Assembly (NCBI RefSeq): GCF_944327175.1
Contig: NZ_CALVGT010000054.1
Span: forward strand, 1-34,884
Direction of reading: 5' to 3'
DNA length: 34,884 nucleotides
Origin: an uncultured Lactobacillus sp.
GTDB lineage: Bacteria > Bacillota > Bacilli > Lactobacillales > Lactobacillaceae
How positions within the stretch are numbered: the first letter of the stretch is position 1; each line of letters opens with the position of its first letter. The notes under the pieces were generated by a model, which saw only the letters and a program-made list of their open reading frames with translations, had not been told where the DNA came from and made no database searches. Position numbers and translations under genes: made by a program. Of this stretch, positions 12,833-20,042 are shown piece by piece.

Positions 12833-12861
12833 AAAAAACCGCCACCCTGCAGGTGACGGTT
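12833..12861 (-). terminator. Terminator of tRNA-Thr
   Basis: Minus-strand AACCGTCACC-TGCA-GGGTGGCGGTT hairpin followed by T-run, starting seven nt after the tRNA 3' end. Confidence 0.85.
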
Positions 12862-12867
12862 AACATA

Positions 12868-12940
12868 TGCTGACTAGAGGATTCGAACCTCCGACCCCTT
12901 CATTACTAGTGAAGTGCTCTGCCAACTGAGCTAAGTCAGC
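12868..12940 (-). tRNA. tRNA-Thr with anticodon AGU
   Basis: All parts fold. Acceptor GCTGACT/AGTCAGC; D arm GCTC/GAGC; anticodon arm CTTCA-CTAGTAA-TGAAG; five-nt variable region; T arm GGAGG-TTCGAAT-CCTCT with one G-T pair; discriminator A. It is 73 nt long and the CCA end is not encoded. The seven-base loop places AGT at positions 34-36, which reads threonine ACU codons. An adenosine at position 34 is rare in bacterial tRNAs other than tRNA-Arg(ACG). It has its own promoter and terminator. Confidence 0.92.
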
Positions 12941-12967
12941 GACTCTTGTGCCTTAACACAGTTATTA

Positions 12968-12996
12968 ATTAAACCATAAAAACGTGTCCTTGACAA
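12968..12996 (-). promoter_or_regulatory. Promoter of tRNA-Thr
   Basis: Minus-strand TTGTCA (12996-12991), 17-nt spacer, TTTAAT (12973-12968), 27 nt before the mature 5' end. Confidence 0.7.
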
Positions 12997-13030
12997 GAGC
13001 TTTTTACTAAAAAATTGAAATTATCTGTTT

Positions 13031-13255
13031 TTAACCGTGAATCGGGGCAAAGAAGTAGGAGATTGCCGCCAAAATCACCAAGTACCCTACTTGCACGCCA
13101 ACCGCGAGCTTAAGCGTCTTTTCCATCCCCTGCATGGCCGGATCCTGCCGTTGGCTGTACAAGTACACCAGTGGCAACCAGCCCCAAAATGGCAGGACAA
13201 AGCTCAAAACCGTGAGCAGGGTCAGCCAGATTGACTTAACTGTTACAACTTTCAT
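13031..13255 (-). CDS. Small two-helix membrane protein, unknown function
   Basis: A 74-residue protein with hydrophobic segments near residues 8-30 (LTLLTVLSFVLPFWGWLPLV) and 52-70 (VGYLVILAAISYFF). They are joined by a polar loop with YLYSQRQDPAMQGMEK. I start at the ATG at 13255, 9 nt after AAGGAG; the ATG at 13264 directly abuts that ribosome site. I do not recognise a family. It is followed by the tRNA gene, which has its own promoter. Confidence 0.65.
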   Translation of the reverse strand: MKVVTVKSIWLTLLTVLSFVLPFWGWLPLVYLYSQRQDPAMQGMEKTLKLAVGVQVGYLVILAAISYFFAPIHG

Positions 13256-13400
13256 TCGTCTCATCTCCTTTTCATTCTATTCCACAATCATACACCTTTG
13301 AAGTTTTTTGTAAATAAAGAATTAGATTCAATCAATAAAAAGCCTTCCCCGTCCCGCTTTTCGCGCAATAATGTACAATGTTAGCTAAGGAGTTTTTACG

Positions 13401-14558
13401 ATGGCATCAACATTAGACTATCTGCGCTGGCGAGGCGATCTGCCTTTTCAAACTTACCCTTTCAACAGCCTGGATGCTTCCTTAATGGCATCCCTGGCCT
13501 ACCTTCCCTTTGACGGCAGCACGGTTGGCCACAGCTTAGGCGAGGTCTGCCAGTCCATCTACCAACGTGAGCCTGACCGCTGGCAAAATCTGGAAAAAGT
13601 CGAGCTCCTGCTCTTGCCCAAGTCTCCCCGCCTGGCTGACTTGACCGTCCTGGACTGGGTCAACAAGATGGAGATTGAGCCTGAACCTATCCAGTTCAAC
13701 GCGGGCGCCTTCCGCCTGGACGACCGGACCATCCTGGTCGCTTACCGGGGCACCGACCAGTCCATGATCGGCTGGAACGAGGACATGGTCATGAATTATA
13801 CACCGGAAATTACCGGACAGAGGCTAGCCGCTAAGTATCTTAACCAAATCGGCCAGGCTTACCCAAATAACCGGATCTATATCACCGGCCACTCCAAGGG
13901 GGGCAACTACGCCCATTATGCTTTGGCCTTTGCTGACCAGCAAATCCAAGCCCGGGTCATCAAGTCCTACAGCTTTGACGGACCTGGCTACCGGCACCAG
14001 ATTTACGGGACCAGCGGCTTCCAGGACAATATCAAGAAGATGAAGACCTACATCCCGGAAAGCTCCATTGTCGGCTGCATGCTGGACCATACTGAGCGCG
14101 TCCTGGTCGTCAAGTGCACCCAGCCAGCACTCAGCCAGCACGACCCAAGAACCTGGAGCGTTGGCCGGGACAGCTATGTTTTGGCGCAAGAGGGCCTCAC
14201 GGCTACCGCCCGGGTGATCCGCCACTCCTTGATCGCCTTCAACCACCAGATTCCCGCGGAAAAAAGGGGGCAGATGTGGTCCGCTCTTTTTGATGCTTTT
14301 GGCAGCCTGGACATCACCCAGATCAAGCAGATCAGTGGTTTTACCGGCAGCTACCGCTTTGGCCGGGCATACTTTGCCATGGATCCGGAAATGCGGACTA
14401 TCTTCCGGCAGATTTTTAACAATATTATTGAAACGGCCCGGCAGAGCCTTCCCCTGCCCTTCAACAGAAGCCAGGACCCTTACAAGGACCGGCCGAATTT
14501 CAATGACTCAAAGAAAGGGCCAATCTTCTTTGAGGCCTACGACATCAAGCAAGAATAA
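13401..14558 (+). CDS. DUF2974 (Mbeg1-like) alpha/beta hydrolase
   Basis: A 385-residue lipase-like cytoplasmic protein. The nucleophile elbow GHSKGGN (residues about 158-164, Ser at about 160) follows the strand NRIYIT, as in class-3 lipases. LVAYRGTDQSMIGWNEDM (about 113-130) gives the conserved oxyanion region. The later YSFDGPGYRHQIYG (about 192-205) is characteristic of DUF2974 proteins. There is no signal peptide. The substrate is not known. Ribosome site AAGGAG precedes the ATG; a TACAAT (13374-13379) is the probable -10. It converges on dnaB across a shared terminator. Confidence 0.8.
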   Translation: MASTLDYLRWRGDLPFQTYPFNSLDASLMASLAYLPFDGSTVGHSLGEVCQSIYQREPDRWQNLEKVELLLLPKSPRLADLTVLDWVNKMEIEPEPIQFNAGAFRLDDRTILVAYRGTDQSMIGWNEDMVMNYTPEITGQRLAAKYLNQIGQAYPNNRIYITGHSKGGNYAHYALAFADQQIQARVIKSYSFDGPGYRHQIYGTSGFQDNIKKMKTYIPESSIVGCMLDHTERVLVVKCTQPALSQHDPRTWSVGRDSYVLAQEGLTATARVIRHSLIAFNHQIPAEKRGQMWSALFDAFGSLDITQIKQISGFTGSYRFGRAYFAMDPEMRTIFRQIFNNIIETARQSLPLPFNRSQDPYKDRPNFNDSKKGPIFFEAYDIKQE

Positions 14559-14559
14559 C

Positions 14560-14594
14560 AAAAAGCGCAAATCAGCAATGATTCGCGCTTTTTT
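14560..14594. terminator. Bidirectional terminator between the hydrolase gene and dnaB
   Basis: AAAAAGCGC-A-AATCA and TGATT-C-GCGCTTTTTT pair around GCA. T-runs on both strands serve both convergent units. Confidence 0.85.
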
Positions 14595-14606
14595 GCTGTC
14601 TTTCCC

Positions 14607-15977
14607 CTACCCCTGGGCCTCATGGCCTGGGTCCAGGTTGGAGAAGCGGTTGTAAGGCTTGGAGAACATCAGCTTGGCTGATCCCCGCCGGCCTGACCGG
14701 TTCTTTTCAATAATAACTTCAACTTCAACGTTTTCCGGATCTTCCTTCGCTTCCTCGCCGTCAGCATCCTCATCCCGGTAGTAGTCGTCCCGGTAGAGGA
14801 AACCAACGATGTCGGCGTCCTGTTCGATTGACCCGGATTCCCGCAAGTCTGACAAAATTGGCCGCTTGTCCTGCCGCTGCTCAACTGACCGCGACAACTG
14901 CGACAGGGAAATTACCGGCACATGCAATTCCTTGGCCATCTTCTTGAGCTGGCGGGAGATCGCGGAAACTTCCTGCTGGCGGGACTCAGTCTTTGGCCCT
15001 TCAATCAGCTGCAGATAGTCGATCACGACCAGGCCCAGGTCGCCCAGCTCCTTTTGCAGGGCCAGGCACTCAGCCCGGATTTCGCTGATCTTGATCCCCG
15101 GCGTGTCATCGATATAGATTTGCGCCTGCCGCAAGACACTCGCTGCCATCTCCAGCTGGTTCCACTCATCCCTGTCCAGGATCCCCGTTCTGAGGTGCTG
15201 GGAGTCGATCAGGCCCGTTGAGGCCAGCATCCGCTGCACCAGCTGCTCACCAGACATTTCCAGGGAGAAGACCGCTACCGGCTTCTTCTCAGTAACGCCC
15301 ACATTCTTGGCGATGTTCATAGCAAAAGAGGTCTTCCCGACACCCGGCCGGGCCGCCAAAATGATCAATTCGTCATCATGCAGCCCCGTCGTCATTTCGT
15401 CCAGATAGGCAAAACCCGTCCGTAAACCCGTGACCGCGTCCTGATTCTGGGCATTATTTGAAATCTGCTCAAAGGCTCCGGCAACCAGGTCCTCAATCTT
15501 ATGAAAGCCCCCGCTCCCCTTTTCATTGGAGACGTTCATGATCTCATTTTCAGCGTTGCTGAGGATCTCATCCACGCTGTCGGACCCTTGAATGGCACTG
15601 GAGATGATCTTCTGGCTGGCATTAATCAAATTGCGCAGCTGGGCCTTCTGGTGGACGATGCGGGCATAGTCCTTGGCGTGAAAGGCAGTTGGCGTTGCCA
15701 GTAAAAGCTCTGACACGTAGGCCATGTCGCCCAGCTCTTCCAATTGTCCCCGCCGCTTAAGCTCCTCTTGCAGGGTGACCAGGTCGATTGACTTGCTCTC
15801 GTCATAGAGGGCCAAAAGAGCGCTGTAAACCAGGCGGTTGGCATGTTCATAGAAGTCAGCCGGCTCTAAGACCGAGCTGACTTCGTTGATGACTTCGGGA
15901 TCAATGAAAATCGCCCCTAAAACGGCTTTTTCAGCAGCAGAATCATGCGGGATCTGCTGCGTGACAAGATTATCCAT
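14607..15977 (-). CDS. dnaB: Replicative DNA helicase DnaB
   Basis: A 456-residue hexameric helicase that unwinds DNA at the fork and binds primase. The N-terminal domain begins with IPHDSAAEKAVLGAIFIDPE. The RecA-like motor carries Walker A AARPGVGKTSFA (Lys near 214), FSLEMSGEQLVQRM, Walker B LGLVVIDYLQLI and DLRESGSIEQDAD. Length and C-terminal PYNRFSNLDP are normal for the family. I take the ATG at 15977; a TTG one codon earlier is possible, and the ribosome site is weak (GAAAG). It is last in the gdpP-rplI-dnaB unit, 23 nt after rplI, so coupling to the upstream gene may drive its translation. Confidence 0.97.
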   Translation of the reverse strand: MDNLVTQQIPHDSAAEKAVLGAIFIDPEVINEVSSVLEPADFYEHANRLVYSALLALYDESKSIDLVTLQEELKRRGQLEELGDMAYVSELLLATPTAFHAKDYARIVHQKAQLRNLINASQKIISSAIQGSDSVDEILSNAENEIMNVSNEKGSGGFHKIEDLVAGAFEQISNNAQNQDAVTGLRTGFAYLDEMTTGLHDDELIILAARPGVGKTSFAMNIAKNVGVTEKKPVAVFSLEMSGEQLVQRMLASTGLIDSQHLRTGILDRDEWNQLEMAASVLRQAQIYIDDTPGIKISEIRAECLALQKELGDLGLVVIDYLQLIEGPKTESRQQEVSAISRQLKKMAKELHVPVISLSQLSRSVEQRQDKRPILSDLRESGSIEQDADIVGFLYRDDYYRDEDADGEEAKEDPENVEVEVIIEKNRSGRRGSAKLMFSKPYNRFSNLDPGHEAQG

Positions 15978-16000
15978 CAATCACGGCTTCTTTCAGCTTC

Positions 16001-16456
16001 TTAATTTTCTTGGGTAACGTGGACCCGGACCTTTGATTCAACGCCCTTGAAGAGCTTGACTGGCACATTAGTGTAGCCCAGAACCTTGATTGGTTCCCGC
16101 AGCTGCAGCTTGTGCTTGTCCAGCTTGATGCCGAACTGCTTGTCCAGGCCTTCGATGATCTTCTTACTGGAGATTGAACCGAAGAGGCGGGAGTCGCTGC
16201 CGGCCTTGGACTTCAGTTCAACTACAGTTTCATCAGCTTCCAGCTGCTTCTTGATCTCTTGGGCAGCTGCCTTTTGAGCTTCGTATTCAGCCTTTTCATT
16301 AGCTTCTACCCGCTTCAGGGTGTTCAGGTTGCCCTTGTTGGCTTCCTTGGCCAGGCCCCGCTTGATCAGGTAGTTTTGAGCGTAGCCGTCCGGCACGTCC
16401 TTGACCTGGCCCCGCTTGCCTCTGCCCTTAACGTCTTGCATAAAAATAACTTTCAT
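16001..16456 (-). CDS. rplI: 50S ribosomal protein L9
   Basis: A 151-residue protein of the large subunit. The N-terminal signature [20 protein letters not shown] (about residues 11-30) is diagnostic for L9, followed by the long central helix rich in Ala, Glu and Lys and a C-terminal globular domain. AGGAG lies 9 nt before the ATG. It sits 22 nt after gdpP and 23 nt before dnaB, the standard Firmicute order. Confidence 0.97.
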   Translation of the reverse strand: MKVIFMQDVKGRGKRGQVKDVPDGYAQNYLIKRGLAKEANKGNLNTLKRVEANEKAEYEAQKAAAQEIKKQLEADETVVELKSKAGSDSRLFGSISSKKIIEGLDKQFGIKLDKHKLQLREPIKVLGYTNVPVKLFKGVESKVRVHVTQEN

Positions 16457-16478
16457 CTTTCATGGCTCCTTTTCTTCT

Positions 16479-18500
16479 TTAACTGTTTTCTTCCAAATAT
16501 TCGTCAATTGCCGTTAGCAGCCGCTGACTGGCTTCTTTGACCGTTATATCCTTGATCTGGGTCGCCGCGTTGGACAAGTGGCCGCCCCCGCCCAGCTTCT
16601 CCATGATCACCTGGACGTTGATGTGGCCCATCGACCGGGCCGAAATCCCGACCTTGTCCCCGCTTCTTCTGGTGATGGCAAAAGATGCCGACACCCCTTC
16701 CAAGTCCAGCGCCGTATCAGCTGCCTGGGCCGTCAAGATCGGATCGATCACCTTGTCCTCCGGCCCCTGCATGACCGCCATCTTCGGCCGCAGCATCTGC
16801 AGGCTGGCCACCAGATGGCTCTTGACCAGGAAGCTGGAAATGTCTTCCTTCAAAAGCTCGCTGACCACCGAGGAGTCCGCCCCGATCGACCGCAGGTAGC
16901 TGGCCGCGTCAAAGGTTCTCGTCCCAGTTCTGAGGGAGAATTCCTTGGAGTCGACCGTGATCCCGGCCAGCATGGCCGTGGCTTCCAGGTTGGTCAAGAC
17001 CCGGTTGTCCTCAGCCGGCTGCTGGTATTCGACCATTTCCGTCACCAGTTCGCTGGCTGAGGAAGCATATGGCTCCACGTAGGTCAGCATCGGGTTCTCC
17101 GGGAATTCTTCCCCCCGCCGGTGGTGGTCGATCACCACGATCCGGTTCTTCAAGCGGTCATAGAGGCGCTGGTCATAAGTGATGGAGTACTTGGAGTGGT
17201 CCACCATGACCAAAAGGGAGTTGTCCGTCGCGACCGCGTTGGCCTCATCCGGGCTGACAAAAAGGTCCAGCTGGGGGTCAGCTGCCTGCATCTTTTTGAC
17301 CAGGCGGTCAACGTCATAGTTGCAGTGGGCCGTGTCCAACAAAAAGTGGGCCTTGACCCCGTGCAGGCGGGCGATCTTGACGACCCCGATCCCGCTGCCG
17401 ACAGAGTCCATATCAGGCCGCTGGTGCCCCTGGACGAAGACCTGGTCAACATCCTTGAAGAGCTCACCCAAGGCCTGAGAAACCATTCTGGCCCGGACCC
17501 GGGTGCGCTTTTCCATTGGGTTGGACTTGCCCCCGTAGAAACGGGCTACCTGGCCCAATTCCCGAAGGACCACCTGGTCCCCTCCCCGGCCAAGGGCCAG
17601 GTCCAAGTTGGCCTGGGCCTGGTTGGCGATCTTTCTCAGTGACTCGCCCCCGTAGGAAATCCCAACCGACAAGGTCAAAGGAGTGTTGTTCCGGCTGGTT
17701 TCCAGGCGGATCTTGTCCAAAACTGAGAACTTGTCTTCTTCCATGGCTTCCAGGTCCTGCAAGTGGGCCAGAAGCAAGAAGTGGTCTTCATCGATCCGCT
17801 TCAAGTAGGCCTTGAACTTCTTGGCATAGTCGTTCAAGGTCGTCTGCAGGTAGGTGCTGGTTCTGGCCAGTTCCTGGTCATGCATCCGCTCGCTGAGCTC
17901 GTCGTAGTTGTCGACAAAAATCTGCCCGATAGCCAGGCGCTCAGCCCGGTACTTGTCGGCCAGGTCAGCATAGCGGGTAATATCGAGCAGGTAGATAACC
18001 CCAATGCTGTCTTGGACAACCATTTCAAATTGGTGGTCTCCCCACTTGACCACCTTGCTTTCCGAAGTCTGGGCCTCAAGGGCTTCTTCAACCAGCTTGC
18101 CCAGCTTCCGGTCGACCGCCGTAATTGTCTTGCCTAGGGCGTCCTTGTCGCCCAGATAGAGCTGCAAGTAAGGGTTGACCCATTGGATGTGCCGGGACTC
18201 ATCGTAAAGGAGGATCCCCAGCGGCATCTTGATCATGGCCTCCTGCTCCCCCCGTTTAATCCGGTAGGAGAGGTTAGCCGCGTAATTGTTGGTATTTTTC
18301 GCGAGAATGTAAACACTGAAAACGATCCAAAAGACATCCACGATCAGGACCAGCAAAAGCGCCACCCCGAAGATCCGGTTGATAAAGAAAGCCACAACCG
18401 TGCTCAGCATCGTCAAGAAGGCGACGCTGGAGAAGGCAATGATTAATCTGGAATCCCGGACGAATTCTGGCAATTCAAGTTTGCGTAAAAAGTTTTTCAT
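16479..18500 (-). CDS. gdpP: Cyclic-di-AMP phosphodiesterase GdpP
   Basis: About 673 residues. Two membrane helices lie at about 19-65, then a PAS-like domain (about 80-180) and a degenerate GGDEF domain (LSVGISYGGESLRKIA replaces the active motif). The DHH/DHHA1 phosphodiesterase follows: GHQRPDMDSVGSG (about 355-367), VIDHHRRGEEF (about 452-462) and GGGGHLSNAAT (about 635-645). It hydrolyses c-di-AMP, a messenger controlling potassium and osmolyte transport and wall stress. The first ATG (18515) has no spaced ribosome site; the ATG at 18500 has GGAAG 6 nt upstream and is preferred. A TATAAT lies at 18546-18541. Confidence 0.95.
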   Translation of the reverse strand: MKNFLRKLELPEFVRDSRLIIAFSSVAFLTMLSTVVAFFINRIFGVALLLVLIVDVFWIVFSVYILAKNTNNYAANLSYRIKRGEQEAMIKMPLGILLYDESRHIQWVNPYLQLYLGDKDALGKTITAVDRKLGKLVEEALEAQTSESKVVKWGDHQFEMVVQDSIGVIYLLDITRYADLADKYRAERLAIGQIFVDNYDELSERMHDQELARTSTYLQTTLNDYAKKFKAYLKRIDEDHFLLLAHLQDLEAMEEDKFSVLDKIRLETSRNNTPLTLSVGISYGGESLRKIANQAQANLDLALGRGGDQVVLRELGQVARFYGGKSNPMEKRTRVRARMVSQALGELFKDVDQVFVQGHQRPDMDSVGSGIGVVKIARLHGVKAHFLLDTAHCNYDVDRLVKKMQAADPQLDLFVSPDEANAVATDNSLLVMVDHSKYSITYDQRLYDRLKNRIVVIDHHRRGEEFPENPMLTYVEPYASSASELVTEMVEYQQPAEDNRVLTNLEATAMLAGITVDSKEFSLRTGTRTFDAASYLRSIGADSSVVSELLKEDISSFLVKSHLVASLQMLRPKMAVMQGPEDKVIDPILTAQAADTALDLEGVSASFAITRRSGDKVGISARSMGHINVQVIMEKLGGGGHLSNAATQIKDITVKEASQRLLTAIDEYLEENS

Positions 18501-18540
18501 AAAATTCTTCCACATCTTTAAAGCAGATTAAACTACTCCC

Positions 18541-18546
18541 ATTATA
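18541..18546 (-). promoter_or_regulatory. -10 box of the gdpP-rplI-dnaB unit
   Basis: Minus-strand TATAAT about 40 nt before gdpP. The region upstream is GC-rich (GGCGGGCGGC), with no convincing -35. Confidence 0.4.
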
Positions 18547-18571
18547 ACCTATTGCCGCCCGCCACAAAACA

Positions 18572-18620
18572 GAAAAGAAAAAGAGACCGGGAGGAGTCCA
18601 GCTCCTTCGGTCTCTTTATT
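18572..18620 (-). terminator. Terminator of rpsF-ssb-rpsR
   Basis: Minus-strand AAAGAGACCG pairs with CGGTCTCTTT, with GGAG/CTCC inside, followed by TTCTTTT. Confidence 0.85.
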
Positions 18621-18639
18621 TGCTCATTGATCCTGCTGT

Positions 18640-18876
18640 TTAGTCTTCAGCTACGAATGGCAGAAGGCCCATAATCCGGGCTCTCTTGATAGCGTTAGCA
18701 ACCTTGCGTTGGTTTTTAGCGCTAGTACCAGTGACACGACGTGGCAAGATTTTACCTCTTTCTGAGATAAAACGTTTCAACAGATCAACATCCTTGTAGT
18801 CTACGTAGTCGATATGGTTGGCTGCGATGAAGTCAACCTTGCGGCGACGACGACCACCTCTTCTTTGTTGAGGCAT
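18640..18876 (-). CDS. rpsR: 30S ribosomal protein S18
   Basis: A 78-residue basic protein that binds S6 and 16S rRNA on the small-subunit platform. The motif [20 protein letters not shown] and the ending [11 protein letters not shown] are diagnostic. The N-terminus lacks the cysteine-rich zinc-type motif. AAAGGA precedes the ATG. Third gene of the conserved rpsF-ssb-rpsR operon, 26 nt after ssb. Confidence 0.97.
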   Translation of the reverse strand: MPQQRRGGRRRRKVDFIAANHIDYVDYKDVDLLKRFISERGKILPRRVTGTSAKNQRKVANAIKRARIMGLLPFVAED

Positions 18877-18902
18877 GTCTTCAGATCCTTTCTTGTGTAA
18901 TT

Positions 18903-19493
18903 TTAAAATGGAAGATCGTCATTTGAGACGTTGATTGCATCGTCAGAGCCGTCGAACGGGTTGGGGTTCGTGTCTCCGCCGGCAAAGCCGTCTTTCTTGT
19001 TATCTTCATTGAATCCGGCATTAGCTGGCCCGTTTGACTGGGCCGGGTTGCCGAAGGCGTTGTTGTTGGCGTAGCCGCTGCCGCCGCCAAATCCGGAGTT
19101 AAAGCCGGAGTTTTGGCTTTGACCTTGGCCGTAGCCGCCAAACCCGCCGTTTTGCTGACGGCTTTCACGCTCGCGGCGTGATTCGAGCAGTGAGAAGTTG
19201 TCCACGAGGACTTCTGTCACGTAAACTCGCTGGCCGTCCTTGTTATCATAGTTTCTGGTCTGGATCCGGCCCTGGATGCCCACCAAACTGCCCTTGCTGG
19301 TGAAGTTGCAGAAATTCTCCGCAGCCTTGCGCCAAATCACGCAGCTGATGAAGTCCGCTTCTCTCTGGCCTGATGCATTGGTAAACTGCCGGTCAACGGC
19401 TAAAGTGAACGTAGCAACCGAGATGCCGCTCCCAGTAGTACGTAATTCAGGATCACGTGTTAAACGGCCAACAAGTACAACATTATTGATCAT
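18903..19493 (-). CDS. ssb: Single-stranded DNA-binding protein
   Basis: 196 residues. An OB-fold domain (about 1-106) begins [18 protein letters not shown] and includes FTLAVDRQF and [15 protein letters not shown] Gly/Asn/Gln-rich flexible linker follows, then the acidic tip DDLPF that recruits repair and replication proteins. It coats single-stranded DNA as tetramers. GGAAGGA precedes the ATG. Housed between rpsF (40 nt upstream) and rpsR, the normal bacterial arrangement. Confidence 0.97.
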   Translation of the reverse strand: MINNVVLVGRLTRDPELRTTGSGISVATFTLAVDRQFTNASGQREADFISCVIWRKAAENFCNFTSKGSLVGIQGRIQTRNYDNKDGQRVYVTEVLVDNFSLLESRRERESRQQNGGFGGYGQGQSQNSGFNSGFGGGSGYANNNAFGNPAQSNGPANAGFNEDNKKDGFAGGDTNPNPFDGSDDAINVSNDDLPF

Positions 19494-19533
19494 ACTTATT
19501 TCCTTCCTATTCCTGTATTACGGAAAACTATAA

Positions 19534-19827
19534 TTACTTGTCTAACTTGACAGTCATTGAACGCAGAACTGAGTCGTCAATCTTGCTCAAACGGGCAAAT
19601 TCGTTGACAGCAGCAGCGTCTTCAGCAGTGAAGGTCATGATGTAGTAACTACCTTCACGATACTTTTCGATTTCGTATGCGAAACGACGCTTGCCCCAGT
19701 CCTTAGCTTCAACCATTTCACCACCATTGTCAGCGATCACCTTAGTGTACTTGTCAATAATGGCCTTCTTTGCTTCATCGTCAACGTCTGGCTTGATGAT
19801 GTAAGTAATTTCGTACTTGGTTGTCAT
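19534..19827 (-). CDS. rpsF: 30S ribosomal protein S6
   Basis: 97 residues: [20 protein letters not shown] at the start and the motif [20 protein letters not shown] (about 43-62) identify S6. It pairs with S18 on the small subunit. GGAGG lies 10 nt before the ATG. It leads the operon from its own promoter with a leader carrying two hairpins. Confidence 0.97.
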   Translation of the reverse strand: MTTKYEITYIIKPDVDDEAKKAIIDKYTKVIADNGGEMVEAKDWGKRRFAYEIEKYREGSYYIMTFTAEDAAAVNEFARLSKIDDSVLRSMTVKLDK

Positions 19828-19857
19828 AGACTATTGCACCTCCTTTTGGACTAAATG

Positions 19858-19902
19858 GTTCTTGCTAAAATCAAGAACAAGGAGTAATTGATCTAATTAC
19901 TC
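19858..19902 (-). promoter_or_regulatory. Structured 5' leader of the rpsF operon
   Basis: Two perfect hairpins in the transcribed leader: GAGTAATT/AATTACTC (19882-19902) and GTTCTTG/CAAGAAC (19858-19878). Many bacteria use an S6:S18-binding leader structure to control this operon. I do not see the usual CCG bulge, so this may be a different or diverged element. Confidence 0.5.
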
Positions 19903-19912
19903 GCAATGCCTA

Positions 19913-19941
19913 ATTTTAGCACAAAATAAAAAAATTACCAA
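19913..19941 (-). promoter_or_regulatory. Promoter of rpsF-ssb-rpsR
   Basis: Minus-strand TTGGTA (19941-19936), 17-nt spacer, extended -10 TGCTAAAAT (core 19918-19913). Confidence 0.65.
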
Positions 19942-20042
19942 ACATTTTTTACACGTGATCCGGGATTTTCTTCCCACTAACTATTACGCCAAAAATGCTG
20001 GTAATTTTTTATTTTATCTTACTTTTTTCTGCTTCTTTGCTG

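Noticed and set aside
12943..12999. CTCTTGT / ACAAGAG inverted repeat around the tRNA promoter
   Set aside because: Arms are 43 nt apart and one overlaps the -35 box; most likely coincidence.
19946..19961. TTTTACACGTGATCCG as a further parS
   Set aside because: Has the CACGTG core but only 12 of 16 matches; the flanking bases needed for ParB are mostly missing. CACGTG at 19454 and 25556 was rejected for the same reason.
19981..20015. Plus-strand hairpin with T-run after gyrA
   Set aside because: No plus-strand gene reads into it and on the gyrA strand the T-run is on the wrong side.
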